Shown here in pieces: positions 35,991 through 43,970 of a stretch of DNA of 64,000 nucleotides. Each line of letters begins with the position of its first letter. Position 1 is the stretch's first letter. The notes below the pieces were generated by a model. It made no database searches. It saw only the letters and a list, made by a program, of their open reading frames with translations, and was not told the origin of the DNA. Source of the stretch: Treponema sp. (lineage in GTDB: Bacteria; Spirochaetota; Spirochaetia; Treponematales; Breznakiellaceae); assembly GCA_031256035.1 (NCBI GenBank), contig JAIRRJ010000107.1, positions 1 to 64,000 on the forward strand. The letters run 5' to 3'. The position numbers were made by a program, and so were the translations under genes.

Positions 35991-36042
35991 ACTCCTTAGA
36001 ATTATAATCGGAATTCCCTGACAATTTCAAATTGTCAGGGAA
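35991..36042 (-). repeat. hairpin repeat element, copy B
   Basis: A 29-bp palindrome with 14-base arms (36014-36042) precedes, in minus-strand order, a tail that matches copy A at 22073 almost base for base, ending TAAGGAGT. The stop codon of the FAD subunit gene falls inside the palindrome and the AAGGAG serves xdhC. Confidence 0.88.
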
Positions 36043-36920
36043 AACACCGCTCCCGCACGCTTGAGGGACTCCGTGATTGTCCGTTTCGCAAGCTCCTGTG
36101 CCAAATGCAGACGGAATTCCTTGCTTGCCCGCCAGCTTGTCCTAGGATTTATGTCGTTCACTGTTGCTTGTGCAGCAGCAGCGGCAGTTTCAGCGTTAGC
36201 CGCTTTTCCCGCCGCCGTCTTTTCCGCGCCTGAAGCGCGCATGGGAACAGGTCCTGCCACACCGAACGCAAGGCGCAGGCGCTCAATGCTTCTTTTATCA
36301 GCAGAAAGCCTTACATTCGCAGAACAGCCAAGAGTCGCAATGTCCAGGGCATTGCGCATAGCGTACTTAAAATAATTGCCAAAACAATTTTCGTAACTTT
36401 CTTTGGGTATCAGAATTGCCTGTAAAATCTCATCATGCGCAAGAGAAGTTTTACCGGCGGTAACATAATGTTCGCCAATGGGAACAAGCCGTATCCCGTT
36501 GGTACCGAGATATTCCATAACAGCATCAAAGGCAAGCAGGGTTGAGGCGCTGTCCGCCGATGTTACCCCGTTACAGACATTACCGCCAATGGTGCCGATG
36601 TTGCGTAACTGAGGCCCGCCGATTGTTTGCACCGCTTCCGCCAGTACGGGAATATACTTCAGAATTACAGGATCAGAGGCGACATGGGAAAAACTTGTCA
36701 AAGCGCCGATGCGTATTGAGCCATTTGCGTCAATGCTCACTCCGCGCAGTTCGTCAATTTTTTGAATACTTACCAATGTGCAGCCGGCAAGTTTCCCATC
36801 GCGGATTTCGATTAAAACATCGCTGCCCCCGGCGATTATTTTCGCTTCGGGATGTTCCTGTAACAGTGTTACAGCGTGGGCGGGGTTTTCTGCTTCAAAG
36901 ATTTCTTTAATATCGTACAT
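36027..36920 (-). CDS. xdhB: molybdenum hydroxylase FAD-binding subunit (XdhB/CoxM type)
   Basis: A 297-residue FAD protein with the phosphate-binding AGGSDVLIEI near residue 32 and IGTIGGNVCNGVTSAD near 107. It links the iron-sulfur subunit to NAD+ or another acceptor. An Ala-rich insertion (around residues 237-258, EKTAAGKAANAETAAAAA) is unusual. The last residues VFSLTI are encoded by repeat copy B, so the natural C-terminus may have been rewritten by the element. Its ATG overlaps the xdhA stop by one base. Confidence 0.92.
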   Translation of the reverse strand: MYDIKEIFEAENPAHAVTLLQEHPEAKIIAGGSDVLIEIRDGKLAGCTLVSIQKIDELRGVSIDANGSIRIGALTSFSHVASDPVILKYIPVLAEAVQTIGGPQLRNIGTIGGNVCNGVTSADSASTLLAFDAVMEYLGTNGIRLVPIGEHYVTAGKTSLAHDEILQAILIPKESYENCFGNYFKYAMRNALDIATLGCSANVRLSADKRSIERLRLAFGVAGPVPMRASGAEKTAAGKAANAETAAAAAQATVNDINPRTSWRASKEFRLHLAQELAKRTITESLKRAGAVFSLTI

Positions 36921-39208
36921 CAGATCAACCCCGCTTTTTTGAACTCGGTAAAAAGCAAATGAGGGCTGAGCGGAATGGAATTTACCGCGACTCCTGTTGC
37001 GTGTAACACTGCGTTGCGGATCGCCGAGGCTCCCGGCACAGTAGGCGGCTCTCCAAGGGCTTTTGTCCCATAAGGGCTAGTAGGCTCATGGTTTTCGATA
37101 AAATGCGCCTGAAGCCGTGGATGATCCAGAATAGTCGGCAGTTTGTAATCAAGCAGATTGCCGTTAAGGAGTTTTCCCGTTTTTGGGACATAGAGCATCT
37201 GTTCAAACATCCCGAAACCAATCGCCATGCTCATGCCGCCATGTACCTGCCCTTCCGCCGTTTTAGGATTGATTAGAGTGCCGCAGTCATGGCAGTTAAC
37301 CATTTCCAGCAAGGTTACTTTCCCAAGCGGAATGTCCACCTCCACTTCGGCAAAGGCGCATCCAAGACTGAACGCGTTGCTTTTAACCTGCGCGGTAACT
37401 TCGGCAGTTAAATGCTCGGCATGTTCAATATGGTAGAGGGTGTCTATGGCAAGTTCTTCCAGACTGACAAGTTTCTCATTGTTATGCGAAATCTGCACAA
37501 TGTTACCGTCAACAACATCCAGATCGGAAACAGGTTTACGGACATATTCAGCCGCTAACGTCAGGATTTTCTCTTTTAACATTCCGGCTGCCTTGTGAAC
37601 AGCCGCGCCGCCGACATAAGTCTGCCGCGATCCGTAAGCGCCAAGCCCGAACGGAGTTATGTCGGTATCCTGCGTGCTGATAACATGAACCTTCTGCCAG
37701 GGAATTCCCAATGTATGCGCCGCCATTTGGGCAAAGACCGTGTCCGCACCCTGACCAATTTCGGTTTCTGCAAGCTGAATCTGTACGCTGCCGTCCTGGT
37801 TCAATAGTATGCGGCAGGATGAAATCTCTATCGAAATCGGCCAAACAGCGGTGTTGTACCAGAAAAGGGACATCCCCACACCGCGCCTTACATTCCCGCT
37901 CTGTTTCGCGTAACGTTTGCGTTTTTCATCCCACTTGATCTGCACCCTGCCCGCTTCCACGCACTGCCGAAGCGAATCAAAACGATTGACGTTTTTGGTA
38001 AACGGATCTACATAGCCGACAGGCATCATGTTGAGGAAGCGAAATTCAAGAGGGTCAATGTTCATGTTACGCGCAATATCTTCGATATGGGATTCAATTG
38101 CGAACACTGCCTGCGGAGTGCCGTAACCGCGCATTGCGCCCGCTGTTGCGGTGTTGGTATAGACCGTAAATATTTCGGTCTTGCGCGCTTTTTCATCGTT
38201 GTACAACTGGCGGAAAGCATTTGTCCCTTTGGCGGCAATTCCGTGACCGTGCGAACCGTAAGCACCCTGATTGGACAGGGCTTTGTAAGAGCGGGCAACA
38301 AGCCGCCCATCGTGCCGCACCCAGCTTTTCAAAAAAATCTTTTCGGCGTGGCGCACCCTTGTGGCGCAGAAAACTTCCTCCCTAGAAAGTTCCAGCTTTA
38401 CAAGCCGCCCTCCGATTTTCGTACACAAAAAAGCATTCAGCGGCTCGTAGAGGCTGTCCTGTTTGTTGCCAAAACCGCCGCCGATATATGGTTTTATTAT
38501 GCGCACATTGCCCCAGGGCAGCCCAAGCGCCTGCGCCACAATGCGCCGTAAAATGTGCGGAATCTGGGTGGAAGAGTAAATCACAATGCGGTCGTTTTCC
38601 ATGTACGCCCAAGATGTTACAGTTTCAATATGGCAATGCTGCACGATGGGAGTTTCATACACTCCCTCAAAACAGAGAAGCCCCTCTTCTTTTATCGCGG
38701 CTTCAAAATCGCCGTCCTCTACGGAAGTGTGTTTCAGAATATTTCCCGGACATTCTTCATGAAGGATGGATGCGCCGTCCTTCATCGCGTCTTCCGGCGA
38801 TAAAATTACAGAATACTCCTCATACTCAACCTTTATTGCTCTGAGCGCCCGTGATGCGCTAATTTCGTCTTCGGCAATTACTGCCGCAATGTCATCACCG
38901 TAAAATCTCACTCTTTTGTTGAGCAGCCGCCTGTCCATAGGATCGCGGTGAGAAGGATCCGTTGACCAGGGATGGCCGGCGGTAGGATAGGGAAAATCCG
39001 GCACATCAAAACAAGTAATGATTTTTACAACGCCGGGAATTTTCTCAGCTTCGCCTGTATCGATTTTTTTCACGAGGCCGTTGGCAATCGTAGAGTGAAG
39101 AACTTTGGCTGTCAGGGCGTTGCGATCAACAAGGTCGTCGGTGTACTTTGCCCGACCTGAAACTTTTTCCCATGCATCAACTCTGGGAATGCTTTGCCCA
39201 ATGCTCAT
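36920..39208 (-). CDS. xdhA: molybdenum hydroxylase catalytic subunit (XdhA/CoxL type)
   Basis: A 762-residue subunit that holds molybdopterin cytosine dinucleotide. The features are the N-terminal RVDAWEKVSGRAKYTDD, GGGFGNKQD (cofactor loop), MRGYGTPQAVFAIE, the EIGQGADTVFAQMAA stretch, and EPPTVPGASAIRNAV where the catalytic glutamate lies one position from GEPP in KALGEPP. Gene order catalytic-FAD-FeS equals xdhABC of E. coli, so purine hydroxylation is the first guess, but other N-heterocycles or aldehydes are possible. There is no Shine-Dalgarno; a -10 lies six bases before the ATG. Confidence 0.9.
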   Translation of the reverse strand: MSIGQSIPRVDAWEKVSGRAKYTDDLVDRNALTAKVLHSTIANGLVKKIDTGEAEKIPGVVKIITCFDVPDFPYPTAGHPWSTDPSHRDPMDRRLLNKRVRFYGDDIAAVIAEDEISASRALRAIKVEYEEYSVILSPEDAMKDGASILHEECPGNILKHTSVEDGDFEAAIKEEGLLCFEGVYETPIVQHCHIETVTSWAYMENDRIVIYSSTQIPHILRRIVAQALGLPWGNVRIIKPYIGGGFGNKQDSLYEPLNAFLCTKIGGRLVKLELSREEVFCATRVRHAEKIFLKSWVRHDGRLVARSYKALSNQGAYGSHGHGIAAKGTNAFRQLYNDEKARKTEIFTVYTNTATAGAMRGYGTPQAVFAIESHIEDIARNMNIDPLEFRFLNMMPVGYVDPFTKNVNRFDSLRQCVEAGRVQIKWDEKRKRYAKQSGNVRRGVGMSLFWYNTAVWPISIEISSCRILLNQDGSVQIQLAETEIGQGADTVFAQMAAHTLGIPWQKVHVISTQDTDITPFGLGAYGSRQTYVGGAAVHKAAGMLKEKILTLAAEYVRKPVSDLDVVDGNIVQISHNNEKLVSLEELAIDTLYHIEHAEHLTAEVTAQVKSNAFSLGCAFAEVEVDIPLGKVTLLEMVNCHDCGTLINPKTAEGQVHGGMSMAIGFGMFEQMLYVPKTGKLLNGNLLDYKLPTILDHPRLQAHFIENHEPTSPYGTKALGEPPTVPGASAIRNAVLHATGVAVNSIPLSPHLLFTEFKKAGLI

Positions 39209-39214
39209 AATGAT

Positions 39215-39243
39215 ATTGTGCTACGGTCTTTCAGGAAAAGCAA
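39215..39243 (-). promoter_or_regulatory. xdhABC promoter, leaderless type
   Basis: Minus-strand TTGCTT (39243-39238), a 17-bp spacer and CACAAT (39220-39215), ending six bases before the xdhA ATG. Confidence 0.55.
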
Positions 39244-39260
39244 GGAAAAAATTGGTGCGA

Positions 39261-39290
39261 TTGACTAATTATAGATTGTTACATTATACT
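39261..39290 (+). promoter_or_regulatory. antitoxin promoter, leaderless type
   Basis: TTGACT (39261-39266), an 18-bp spacer and TATACT (39285-39290), ending six bases before the ATG at 39297. It lies back to back with the xdhA promoter, so one bound protein could affect both. Confidence 0.7.
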
Positions 39291-39296
39291 GAAAAT

Positions 39297-39545
39297 ATGG
39301 AAACAGCAATATCACTTTCAGATACATTATTTGAAAAAGCCGAGCAAACAGCACATTATATGGGTATTCATCGCAGCCAATTATTTGTAATGGCCTTGGA
39401 GGATTATATCAGTAGATATAATGGAGAAATGATAACAAAAAAAATAAATGAAGTTTATGAAAAAGTTAATCAGGATGAATTTGCCAAGGATATGAATGTT
39501 GGACTTGAATCATTAAGGAATTTTACAAAAAATGACACGTGGTGA
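39297..39545 (+). CDS. MazE/ChpI-like antitoxin without its toxin
   Basis: An 82-residue protein starting METAISLSDTLFEKAEQTAHYMGIHRSQLF. This is a ribbon-helix-helix DNA-binding head like that of MazE/ChpI antitoxins, followed by an acidic helical tail that would wrap a toxin (VNQDEFAKDMNVGLESLRN). The frame extends upstream to 39105 but only through xdhA antisense, and the ATG at 39297 fits the promoter. The expected MazF-type toxin gene is reduced to a 9-codon remnant. Confidence 0.8.
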   Translation: METAISLSDTLFEKAEQTAHYMGIHRSQLFVMALEDYISRYNGEMITKKINEVYEKVNQDEFAKDMNVGLESLRNFTKNDTW

Positions 39546-39561
39546 ATTGTTGAAAGAATAA
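39532..39561 (+). pseudogene. remnant of a MazF/PemK-type toxin start
   Basis: An ATG overlapping the end of the antitoxin gene begins MTRGEL, the usual opening of MazF/PemK toxins (M-x-RGE/D), but a TAA follows after nine codons. Nothing resembling the rest of a toxin follows. Confidence 0.45.
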
Positions 39562-39646
39562 CAAAAATTGACAGGACAATAATTGAAAAATAGAAAATAA
39601 TATTATGTTTGTTCCGGGAATTTACAGAATATAAAAGCTCAATGGC

Positions 39647-39740
39647 ACATAACGATAGGTTGGTAACTCTAGCCGCCTTTGAACCATAGGTTCGTGGGCG
39701 GCGTCAGACCTTCGGTCTGCCAGTTACCGTCCTGTTAAGC
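39647..39740 (-). repeat. attC-like three-way folded element downstream of a lipoprotein gene
   Basis: Read on the minus strand the 94-bp element starts GCTTAAC (fits RYYYAAC), ends GTTATGT (one mismatch to GTTRRRY), and inside these boxes has a second complementary pair GGTAACT/AGTTACC separated from the outer boxes by unpaired bases. That is the R''-L''-L'-R' plan of integron attC sites. The middle folds into two arms: GCCGCC/GGCGGC with inner GAACC/GGTTC, and CAGACC/GGTCTG. It lies 15 bases after the stop of the gene at 39755-40741. No integrase is in the window, so a different structured repeat is possible. Confidence 0.4.
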
Positions 39741-39754
39741 GATGTGGTGGCTAC

Positions 39755-40741
39755 TTAACGTTCCATTACACAACGAACGGCTCGAACAGCAAGTGGCTGA
39801 TCCTTGCCGTAGACCCCCAGAAACAAGGGACTTGTTACATTATTAAAATCTTTAGCCCATGCATTAGAAGCTCCATTCAGCATCATATTCCCTTCAGACG
39901 AAGACCAGTACAGAGTATCTTTAAACCCACCAAGCCCTGTCTTTTTAAGATTATCATACATATAAAGCAGTTCTTCATAGCTTGGTAAAAACCAGTCATT
40001 AAAACCGTTTAGTGCATAATTTCCGCATAATTGCGCCGCAGTTCCGCTTATACCCTTTTCGCTATATTTCGCCATAAGGAGCTCTGTATTACGTTTTCCG
40101 TTACCCTTTATGTTGCCGCCGCCGTTAGTAACGCCTACCCCGAATTGGATAGGCCCCCATATAGCGTTTGGCAAATCTGCCGGCGCAGCTTCCATATATC
40201 GAAAGCCATAGAAATAATTTTTTTTATCGTGATAAATAATACCACCAGCAGGACCGCGATCACCTATATTGTAGGTTTTACCTGAAAGACTGCCAGCTTC
40301 ACAGATAAACTTCATTATGATTACAGATGAAGTATCATCCGAGTTGAATAACCTTCCTGAAATAGTATTTTTTTCTGGATCGTAAATTCCTTCAATTTGA
40401 TTGCGACCGTTTTCCAATACAATCCTGACATTCATACCATCTCGTTCCCAACTTGTTTTTGAATTACTGGATGGAATTGGCACCAATCCTTTTAACATAT
40501 TTGGAATTCCCCAATCATCAGATGCAATCAATTTGCCATTGGATTGGAATTCAACTTCAATAAATGTGCGACCTGATTCATAACTCCATATGTTTCCCTC
40601 CAGTATTTTAGTATCCTCTCCGAAGTAAACAACATCTTTCCATTTCGGAGGAGTCGAACTGCAACCCAATAATCCTGACGCAATAAAAACCACAAGTGCC
40701 ACAGCTATAAAAATATATAGCAACTTTTTTTTGTTCATCAT
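39755..40741 (-). CDS. lipoprotein with Lcl/DUF1566-like C-terminal domain
   Basis: A 328-residue lipoprotein: signal peptide YIFIAVALVVFIASG, lipobox LLGC, then about 130 residues of beta strands (YFGEDTKILEGNIWSYESG, RTFIEVEFQSNGK), and from about 155 the domain GDRGPAGGIIYHDKKNY...GFRYMEAAPADLP...WFLPSYEELLYMYDNL...YWSSSE...AVRAVRCV. This lectin-like domain is abundant in Treponema surface proteins. TAGGAGG precedes the start (ATGATG). The attC-like element lies right after the gene, the arrangement of an integron cassette. Confidence 0.8.
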   Translation of the reverse strand: MMNKKKLLYIFIAVALVVFIASGLLGCSSTPPKWKDVVYFGEDTKILEGNIWSYESGRTFIEVEFQSNGKLIASDDWGIPNMLKGLVPIPSSNSKTSWERDGMNVRIVLENGRNQIEGIYDPEKNTISGRLFNSDDTSSVIIMKFICEAGSLSGKTYNIGDRGPAGGIIYHDKKNYFYGFRYMEAAPADLPNAIWGPIQFGVGVTNGGGNIKGNGKRNTELLMAKYSEKGISGTAAQLCGNYALNGFNDWFLPSYEELLYMYDNLKKTGLGGFKDTLYWSSSEGNMMLNGASNAWAKDFNNVTSPLFLGVYGKDQPLAVRAVRCVMER

Positions 40742-40750
40742 AAATACCTC

Positions 40751-40990
40751 CTAGCAATCACATTTTACTGTTCCCCCGGTGGTACCGGTGGTACTGTTTT
40801 CATCAACTCCCTCCTCCGCAAGTTTTTTTTCAACCGCACATTTAGATTCAAAACATCTAATAAAACCTGCAGAATTAGTAATACATCCCTTCTTTTCTGG
40901 ACAATTGAAGATGTCACAACTTGCCAGCACCAGTCCGCCGGCCAACATCAAGGCAATTATGCCCAAAACCAATAATTTGCTTTCTTTCAT
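40751..40990 (-). CDS. small cysteine-rich lipoprotein
   Basis: A 79-residue lipoprotein with signal peptide LGIIALMLAGGLVL and lipobox LASC. The mature part has seven cysteines besides the lipobox one (CPEKKGC, CFESKC, KCDC), so disulfides or metal binding are likely. A Thr/Gly-rich linker precedes the last pair. AAGGAG lies upstream. It is nine bases before the larger lipoprotein gene and likely co-transcribed. I know no family for it. Confidence 0.65.
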   Translation of the reverse strand: MKESKLLVLGIIALMLAGGLVLASCDIFNCPEKKGCITNSAGFIRCFESKCAVEKKLAEEGVDENSTTGTTGGTVKCDC

Positions 40991-41049
40991 ATGAAAGTCT
41001 CCTTATTTGTTACCCATTTTTATTGGGCAACTACAAAATTATGCCACAT

Positions 41050-41250
41050 TCAACGAATGTGTATACAAAAACTATGATCTAGTCCTGTATCCGTATTATT
41101 CCTTTTGTACTGTCCAACAAGCGGAGGCATTGCTCCTTGAGAAACGGAGTGTGCCAAGCCTTGGGAAACTCCCAATATGTAGTCTTTTTCGGCCTCTTCT
41201 AATTCCGCAAATTCTTCGCACAGGATTTCCAGCCGTTCATCTATTTCCAC
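41050..41250 (-). CDS. small acidic protein next to an XRE regulator
   Basis: About 66 residues from GTG 41250, which has AGAGGA six bases upstream. The sequence is acidic and helical (EIDERLEILCEEFAELEEAEKDYILGVSQGLAHSV) and resembles small proteins encoded beside XRE regulators in other treponemes; I cannot name a family. The frame extends to ATG 41301 without a ribosome site. It diverges from the XRE gene at 41379. Confidence 0.5.
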   Translation of the reverse strand: MEIDERLEILCEEFAELEEAEKDYILGVSQGLAHSVSQGAMPPLVGQYKRNNTDTGLDHSFCIHIR

Positions 41251-41288
41251 AAAATTCCTCTTTTTTGCTGAATTCCATAATAAAGTAC

Positions 41289-41317
41289 ATATTACTTCCA
41301 AAATAAAGTATTGTCAA
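41289..41317 (-). promoter_or_regulatory. promoter of the small acidic protein gene
   Basis: Minus-strand TTGACA (41317-41312), a 17-bp spacer and TAATAT (41294-41289). Two copies of TACTTTATT followed by TGGAA, 23 bp apart, overlap the promoter and could be operator sites for the divergent XRE protein. Confidence 0.65.
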
Positions 41318-41342
41318 GTATCTTTTTGGAAGATTCTTTCGC

Positions 41343-41371
41343 TTGTTTTAGAAGGTCAATCGGGCTAAACT
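41343..41371 (+). promoter_or_regulatory. promoter of the XRE regulator, leaderless type
   Basis: TTGTTT (41343-41348), a 17-bp spacer and TAAACT (41366-41371), seven bases before the ATG at 41379. There is no Shine-Dalgarno. Confidence 0.6.
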
Positions 41372-41378
41372 TTGAAAA

Positions 41379-41738
41379 ATGACGGAAACAATCAATGACC
41401 GAATAAAAAAAATCAGGCTGGAACTTGGACTTTCGCAGGTAAAATTCTGCAAAGAGATTTTTTTATCGCCGGGGCATTATGCGGGAATTGAGCTATATAA
41501 CCGCGAAGTAAATAAACGGATCATCAAGCTGGTATCGGTAATTTACAATGTAAGGGAAGAGTACCTGAAAACCGGCAAAGAGCCTATTTTTTCAAAGGTT
41601 CCCGATTTGAAACTACAAAAAATGATTGGCATTTTCCAGGAACTGCCGGATGATTACAAAGACTATGTTTTACAACAGATAGATCAGTTAAAAAAATTGC
41701 GCTCAAAAACAGAGAGAAAACAAAAAATTGACAGATGA
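41379..41738 (+). CDS. XRE-family regulator
   Basis: A 119-residue protein with a helix-turn-helix at about 6-62 (INDRIKKIRLELGLSQVKFCKEIFLSPGHYAGIE) and the connector VYNVREEYLKTGKEPIF typical of the Treponema/Clostridium XRE proteins. The C-terminal helix (ELPDDYKDYVLQQIDQLKKL) probably mediates dimerisation. It diverges from the small acidic protein gene and overlaps the start of the mocA-like gene by 11 bases. Confidence 0.83.
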   Translation: MTETINDRIKKIRLELGLSQVKFCKEIFLSPGHYAGIELYNREVNKRIIKLVSVIYNVREEYLKTGKEPIFSKVPDLKLQKMIGIFQELPDDYKDYVLQQIDQLKKLRSKTERKQKIDR

Positions 41739-42333
41739 AATTGCCGCAATTCTCATCGCCTCAGGTTTTTCGCGGCGTTTCGGCAGTGAAAACAAGCTGT
41801 TGTTTCCTTTTCGCGGCAAACCCCTTGCGGCACATACCCTTGACCTTGTTTGTAGATTTGACAAAAGCGGGGCGGAAGGTTCTTTGTTCAGCGGTATTTA
41901 TTTTGTCGCCTCGGATGAACGGGTTGCCGCTCTTGCCGCCGGGCTTCCGGTTACGGTAATTCACAACAACGCGCCGGAAAAAGGCAGGCGGGAAAGCGTC
42001 CGCCTTGGAGTGGAAGCGGCGGGAATGCCGGATTATTATTTCTTTTTTCCCTGCGATCAGCCGATGCTTGACGCGGAAACACTGTGGCTGATAATGGCGG
42101 CGCGGCAGCCGGGAAAAATAGTGGAACCTTTTTTTGAAGGCAGCCTGGTCTGCCAAGGCAGCCCTAGCCTTTTTTCAGCCGCTTTTAGGGATGAACTTTT
42201 AACTTTGGGTGAAGGTGAAAAGCCGGGAGTGATAAAAGTGCGCCACCCGGATGCAGTAATCAAAAAAGAAATTAAAAATTCCCTCGCGCTTGTTGATATT
42301 GATATGCCGGAAGATATTGAGAAGTATTCTTAA
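41728..42333 (+). CDS. mocA: MocA-like molybdenum cofactor cytidylyltransferase
   Basis: A 201-residue nucleotidyltransferase. It has the family's N-terminal loop, here LIASGFSRRFGSENKLLFPFRGKPL, and the FPCDQPMLD motif where the MocA/MobA group reads (C/G)DxP. MocA attaches CMP to molybdopterin, the cofactor form used by xanthine dehydrogenase-type hydroxylases. The xdhABC genes are 2.5 kb away, which supports the role. Translation seems to start at TTG 41728 within the XRE gene; the ribosome site is weak. Confidence 0.8.
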   Translation: MTDEIAAILIASGFSRRFGSENKLLFPFRGKPLAAHTLDLVCRFDKSGAEGSLFSGIYFVASDERVAALAAGLPVTVIHNNAPEKGRRESVRLGVEAAGMPDYYFFFPCDQPMLDAETLWLIMAARQPGKIVEPFFEGSLVCQGSPSLFSAAFRDELLTLGEGEKPGVIKVRHPDAVIKKEIKNSLALVDIDMPEDIEKYS

Positions 42334-42335
42334 CT

Positions 42336-43841
42336 TTATTTCTTCCCTGAGTACAAGGTAAACTCCATCTGCTCTTTTTTTTGCGCAATCAAACTGAGCC
42401 ACACATTTTTCTTTTTTGAAATGTCGCGGCTTTTACGACCGATTGCACGGAGCTTTTCATAGACCTGGTATCCGTTTTTGGCGGCAAGCCAGGTTTTATA
42501 ATGGTTACCATGAAATATCTGCGCGGCTTTTTCATCAATCTCTTTATCAAGGTGGACGGTAAATAAATTCAGGAGCAGCGTATATTTATCGCTGACCCCT
42601 TTCAGATAGTCAAGAATCAACCTGTCAAATAACGGTATCTGTTCGCTTATTTCAATTAGATGATGCAAATGCTCCACCGCAAGATAATAATCTTCGTCCA
42701 TGCCGTAGGCTTTCATCGAAAAACGGCAGAGCTGCGCATAGGATTCATTTGTTATTGTCTGCATATTCCGGATCGGTTCTGAAGGAATTATGGAAAATTT
42801 CGGCATTGACTGAGAGACTTTGATAAGCAGCTCCATCAAATCCTGGAATATCCTCTGCTCCCAGTGATTATCCCGGATTGAAGCAAAAAGTTTTGTCATG
42901 TCTTCGCTGAACGCTTCCTTGTAGCGTTCTTTTTTTTCAAAGACCACTTCGCAGGTGGGTATCATCACGCCCTTAAATTCAATATGACCGGTATCAAAGA
43001 AATATATTGAATCATTTTTTATTAGAGTGCATTTGTTAATTGCATTTTCTTTCTGGAAATTCAACATGACCTGTTTGGCGATCATGATTCTGGATTCTTT
43101 GGGAGAAAGTTCATTTGCCCGCGTTTGCAGCCTCGCGCCGGAATTAAGCAGAAACCCTGCAAGATTCCCGCGCTCGGTGATAATCAGGGGGCTTTGGGTA
43201 TTACCGCCCGTAATCCCGGCGGTGATTTTAAAGATTGGCAGAGCTTCGGCGCTTCCTGTTCGTTTTGTGGGAATTTCAGGATCGCTAACCACATCAGTTT
43301 TACCGAAATAATCAATTATGCAAAGCGTAACCATCAGCGCATCGGTAGCGCTTGCTGCGACTACAACCATTTCATCGCCGCGTTCCCTCTGGCTTATTGC
43401 GCCGCATTGTGTAGAAATCCGGCGTATCTCATTCTCAATGGCCCAATCAAGAGTATGCATCATGGACAGATTTTTTCTGGATTCCATACAGAATTGCGTA
43501 TAACCGTGAATATCAACCATCGCAACATACAGATCGGAGATTTGCAGAGTTTTTTTTATGTCCCCCGCTTCGGGAAAATCCTTGTCGGGAATAACCAGTT
43601 CCCGCCAAAGTTTTATATGGGTGCGGGGACCGATGGCGGAAAAAAAACCCCAGTTCAGGCGCTTTACCAGTTCAAATATCCTCATTATCACCGGATGCGT
43701 CCACTTATCCCGCAGCCCGGGCGTCATCAACTCCTTGAGTTTTGAAAATGTATTAACTTCCTTTGTTATTACTTTATCAAAGAGGAAGGAAAACAATTCA
43801 TTTTCGGTCATTCCGCTGTTATATTCACTGATATCTTTCAT
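42336..43841 (-). CDS. class III nucleotide cyclase-like protein
   Basis: A 501-residue protein from ATG 43841 (GGAAG upstream). Residues about 105-290 resemble a class III adenylate/guanylate cyclase catalytic domain: DLYVAMVDIHGYTQFC matches the metal-binding aspartate segment, and ISQRERGDEMVVV matches the following GDE/GDG segment. The second metal aspartate and transition-state residues are not clear, so it may bind nucleotide without making cAMP. The N- and C-terminal helical regions match nothing I know. Similar proteins occur in other treponemes. It is convergent with mocA. Confidence 0.6.
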   Translation of the reverse strand: MKDISEYNSGMTENELFSFLFDKVITKEVNTFSKLKELMTPGLRDKWTHPVIMRIFELVKRLNWGFFSAIGPRTHIKLWRELVIPDKDFPEAGDIKKTLQISDLYVAMVDIHGYTQFCMESRKNLSMMHTLDWAIENEIRRISTQCGAISQRERGDEMVVVAASATDALMVTLCIIDYFGKTDVVSDPEIPTKRTGSAEALPIFKITAGITGGNTQSPLIITERGNLAGFLLNSGARLQTRANELSPKESRIMIAKQVMLNFQKENAINKCTLIKNDSIYFFDTGHIEFKGVMIPTCEVVFEKKERYKEAFSEDMTKLFASIRDNHWEQRIFQDLMELLIKVSQSMPKFSIIPSEPIRNMQTITNESYAQLCRFSMKAYGMDEDYYLAVEHLHHLIEISEQIPLFDRLILDYLKGVSDKYTLLLNLFTVHLDKEIDEKAAQIFHGNHYKTWLAAKNGYQVYEKLRAIGRKSRDISKKKNVWLSLIAQKKEQMEFTLYSGKK

Positions 43842-43970
43842 TGATTTTCTTCCGCTTAAAAAATTCTGAATAGAGTATATCACAGATGTTTTTTAAATAA
43901 AAGTGGAAATAAAGCGAAATACCATTGTTTGGGACGGTTTTTTGAGCTATATTATATCAAGGAGGGGCCT

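Noticed and set aside
35989-36030. N-terminal extension of xdhC to 36030
   Set aside because: The added codons lie in the repeat element, while ATG 35988 has an ideal AAGGAG and begins the conserved sequence.
39546-39754. A complete integron claimed around the attC-like element
   Set aside because: There is no integrase gene and no second convincing attC site in the window, so only a candidate single site is reported.
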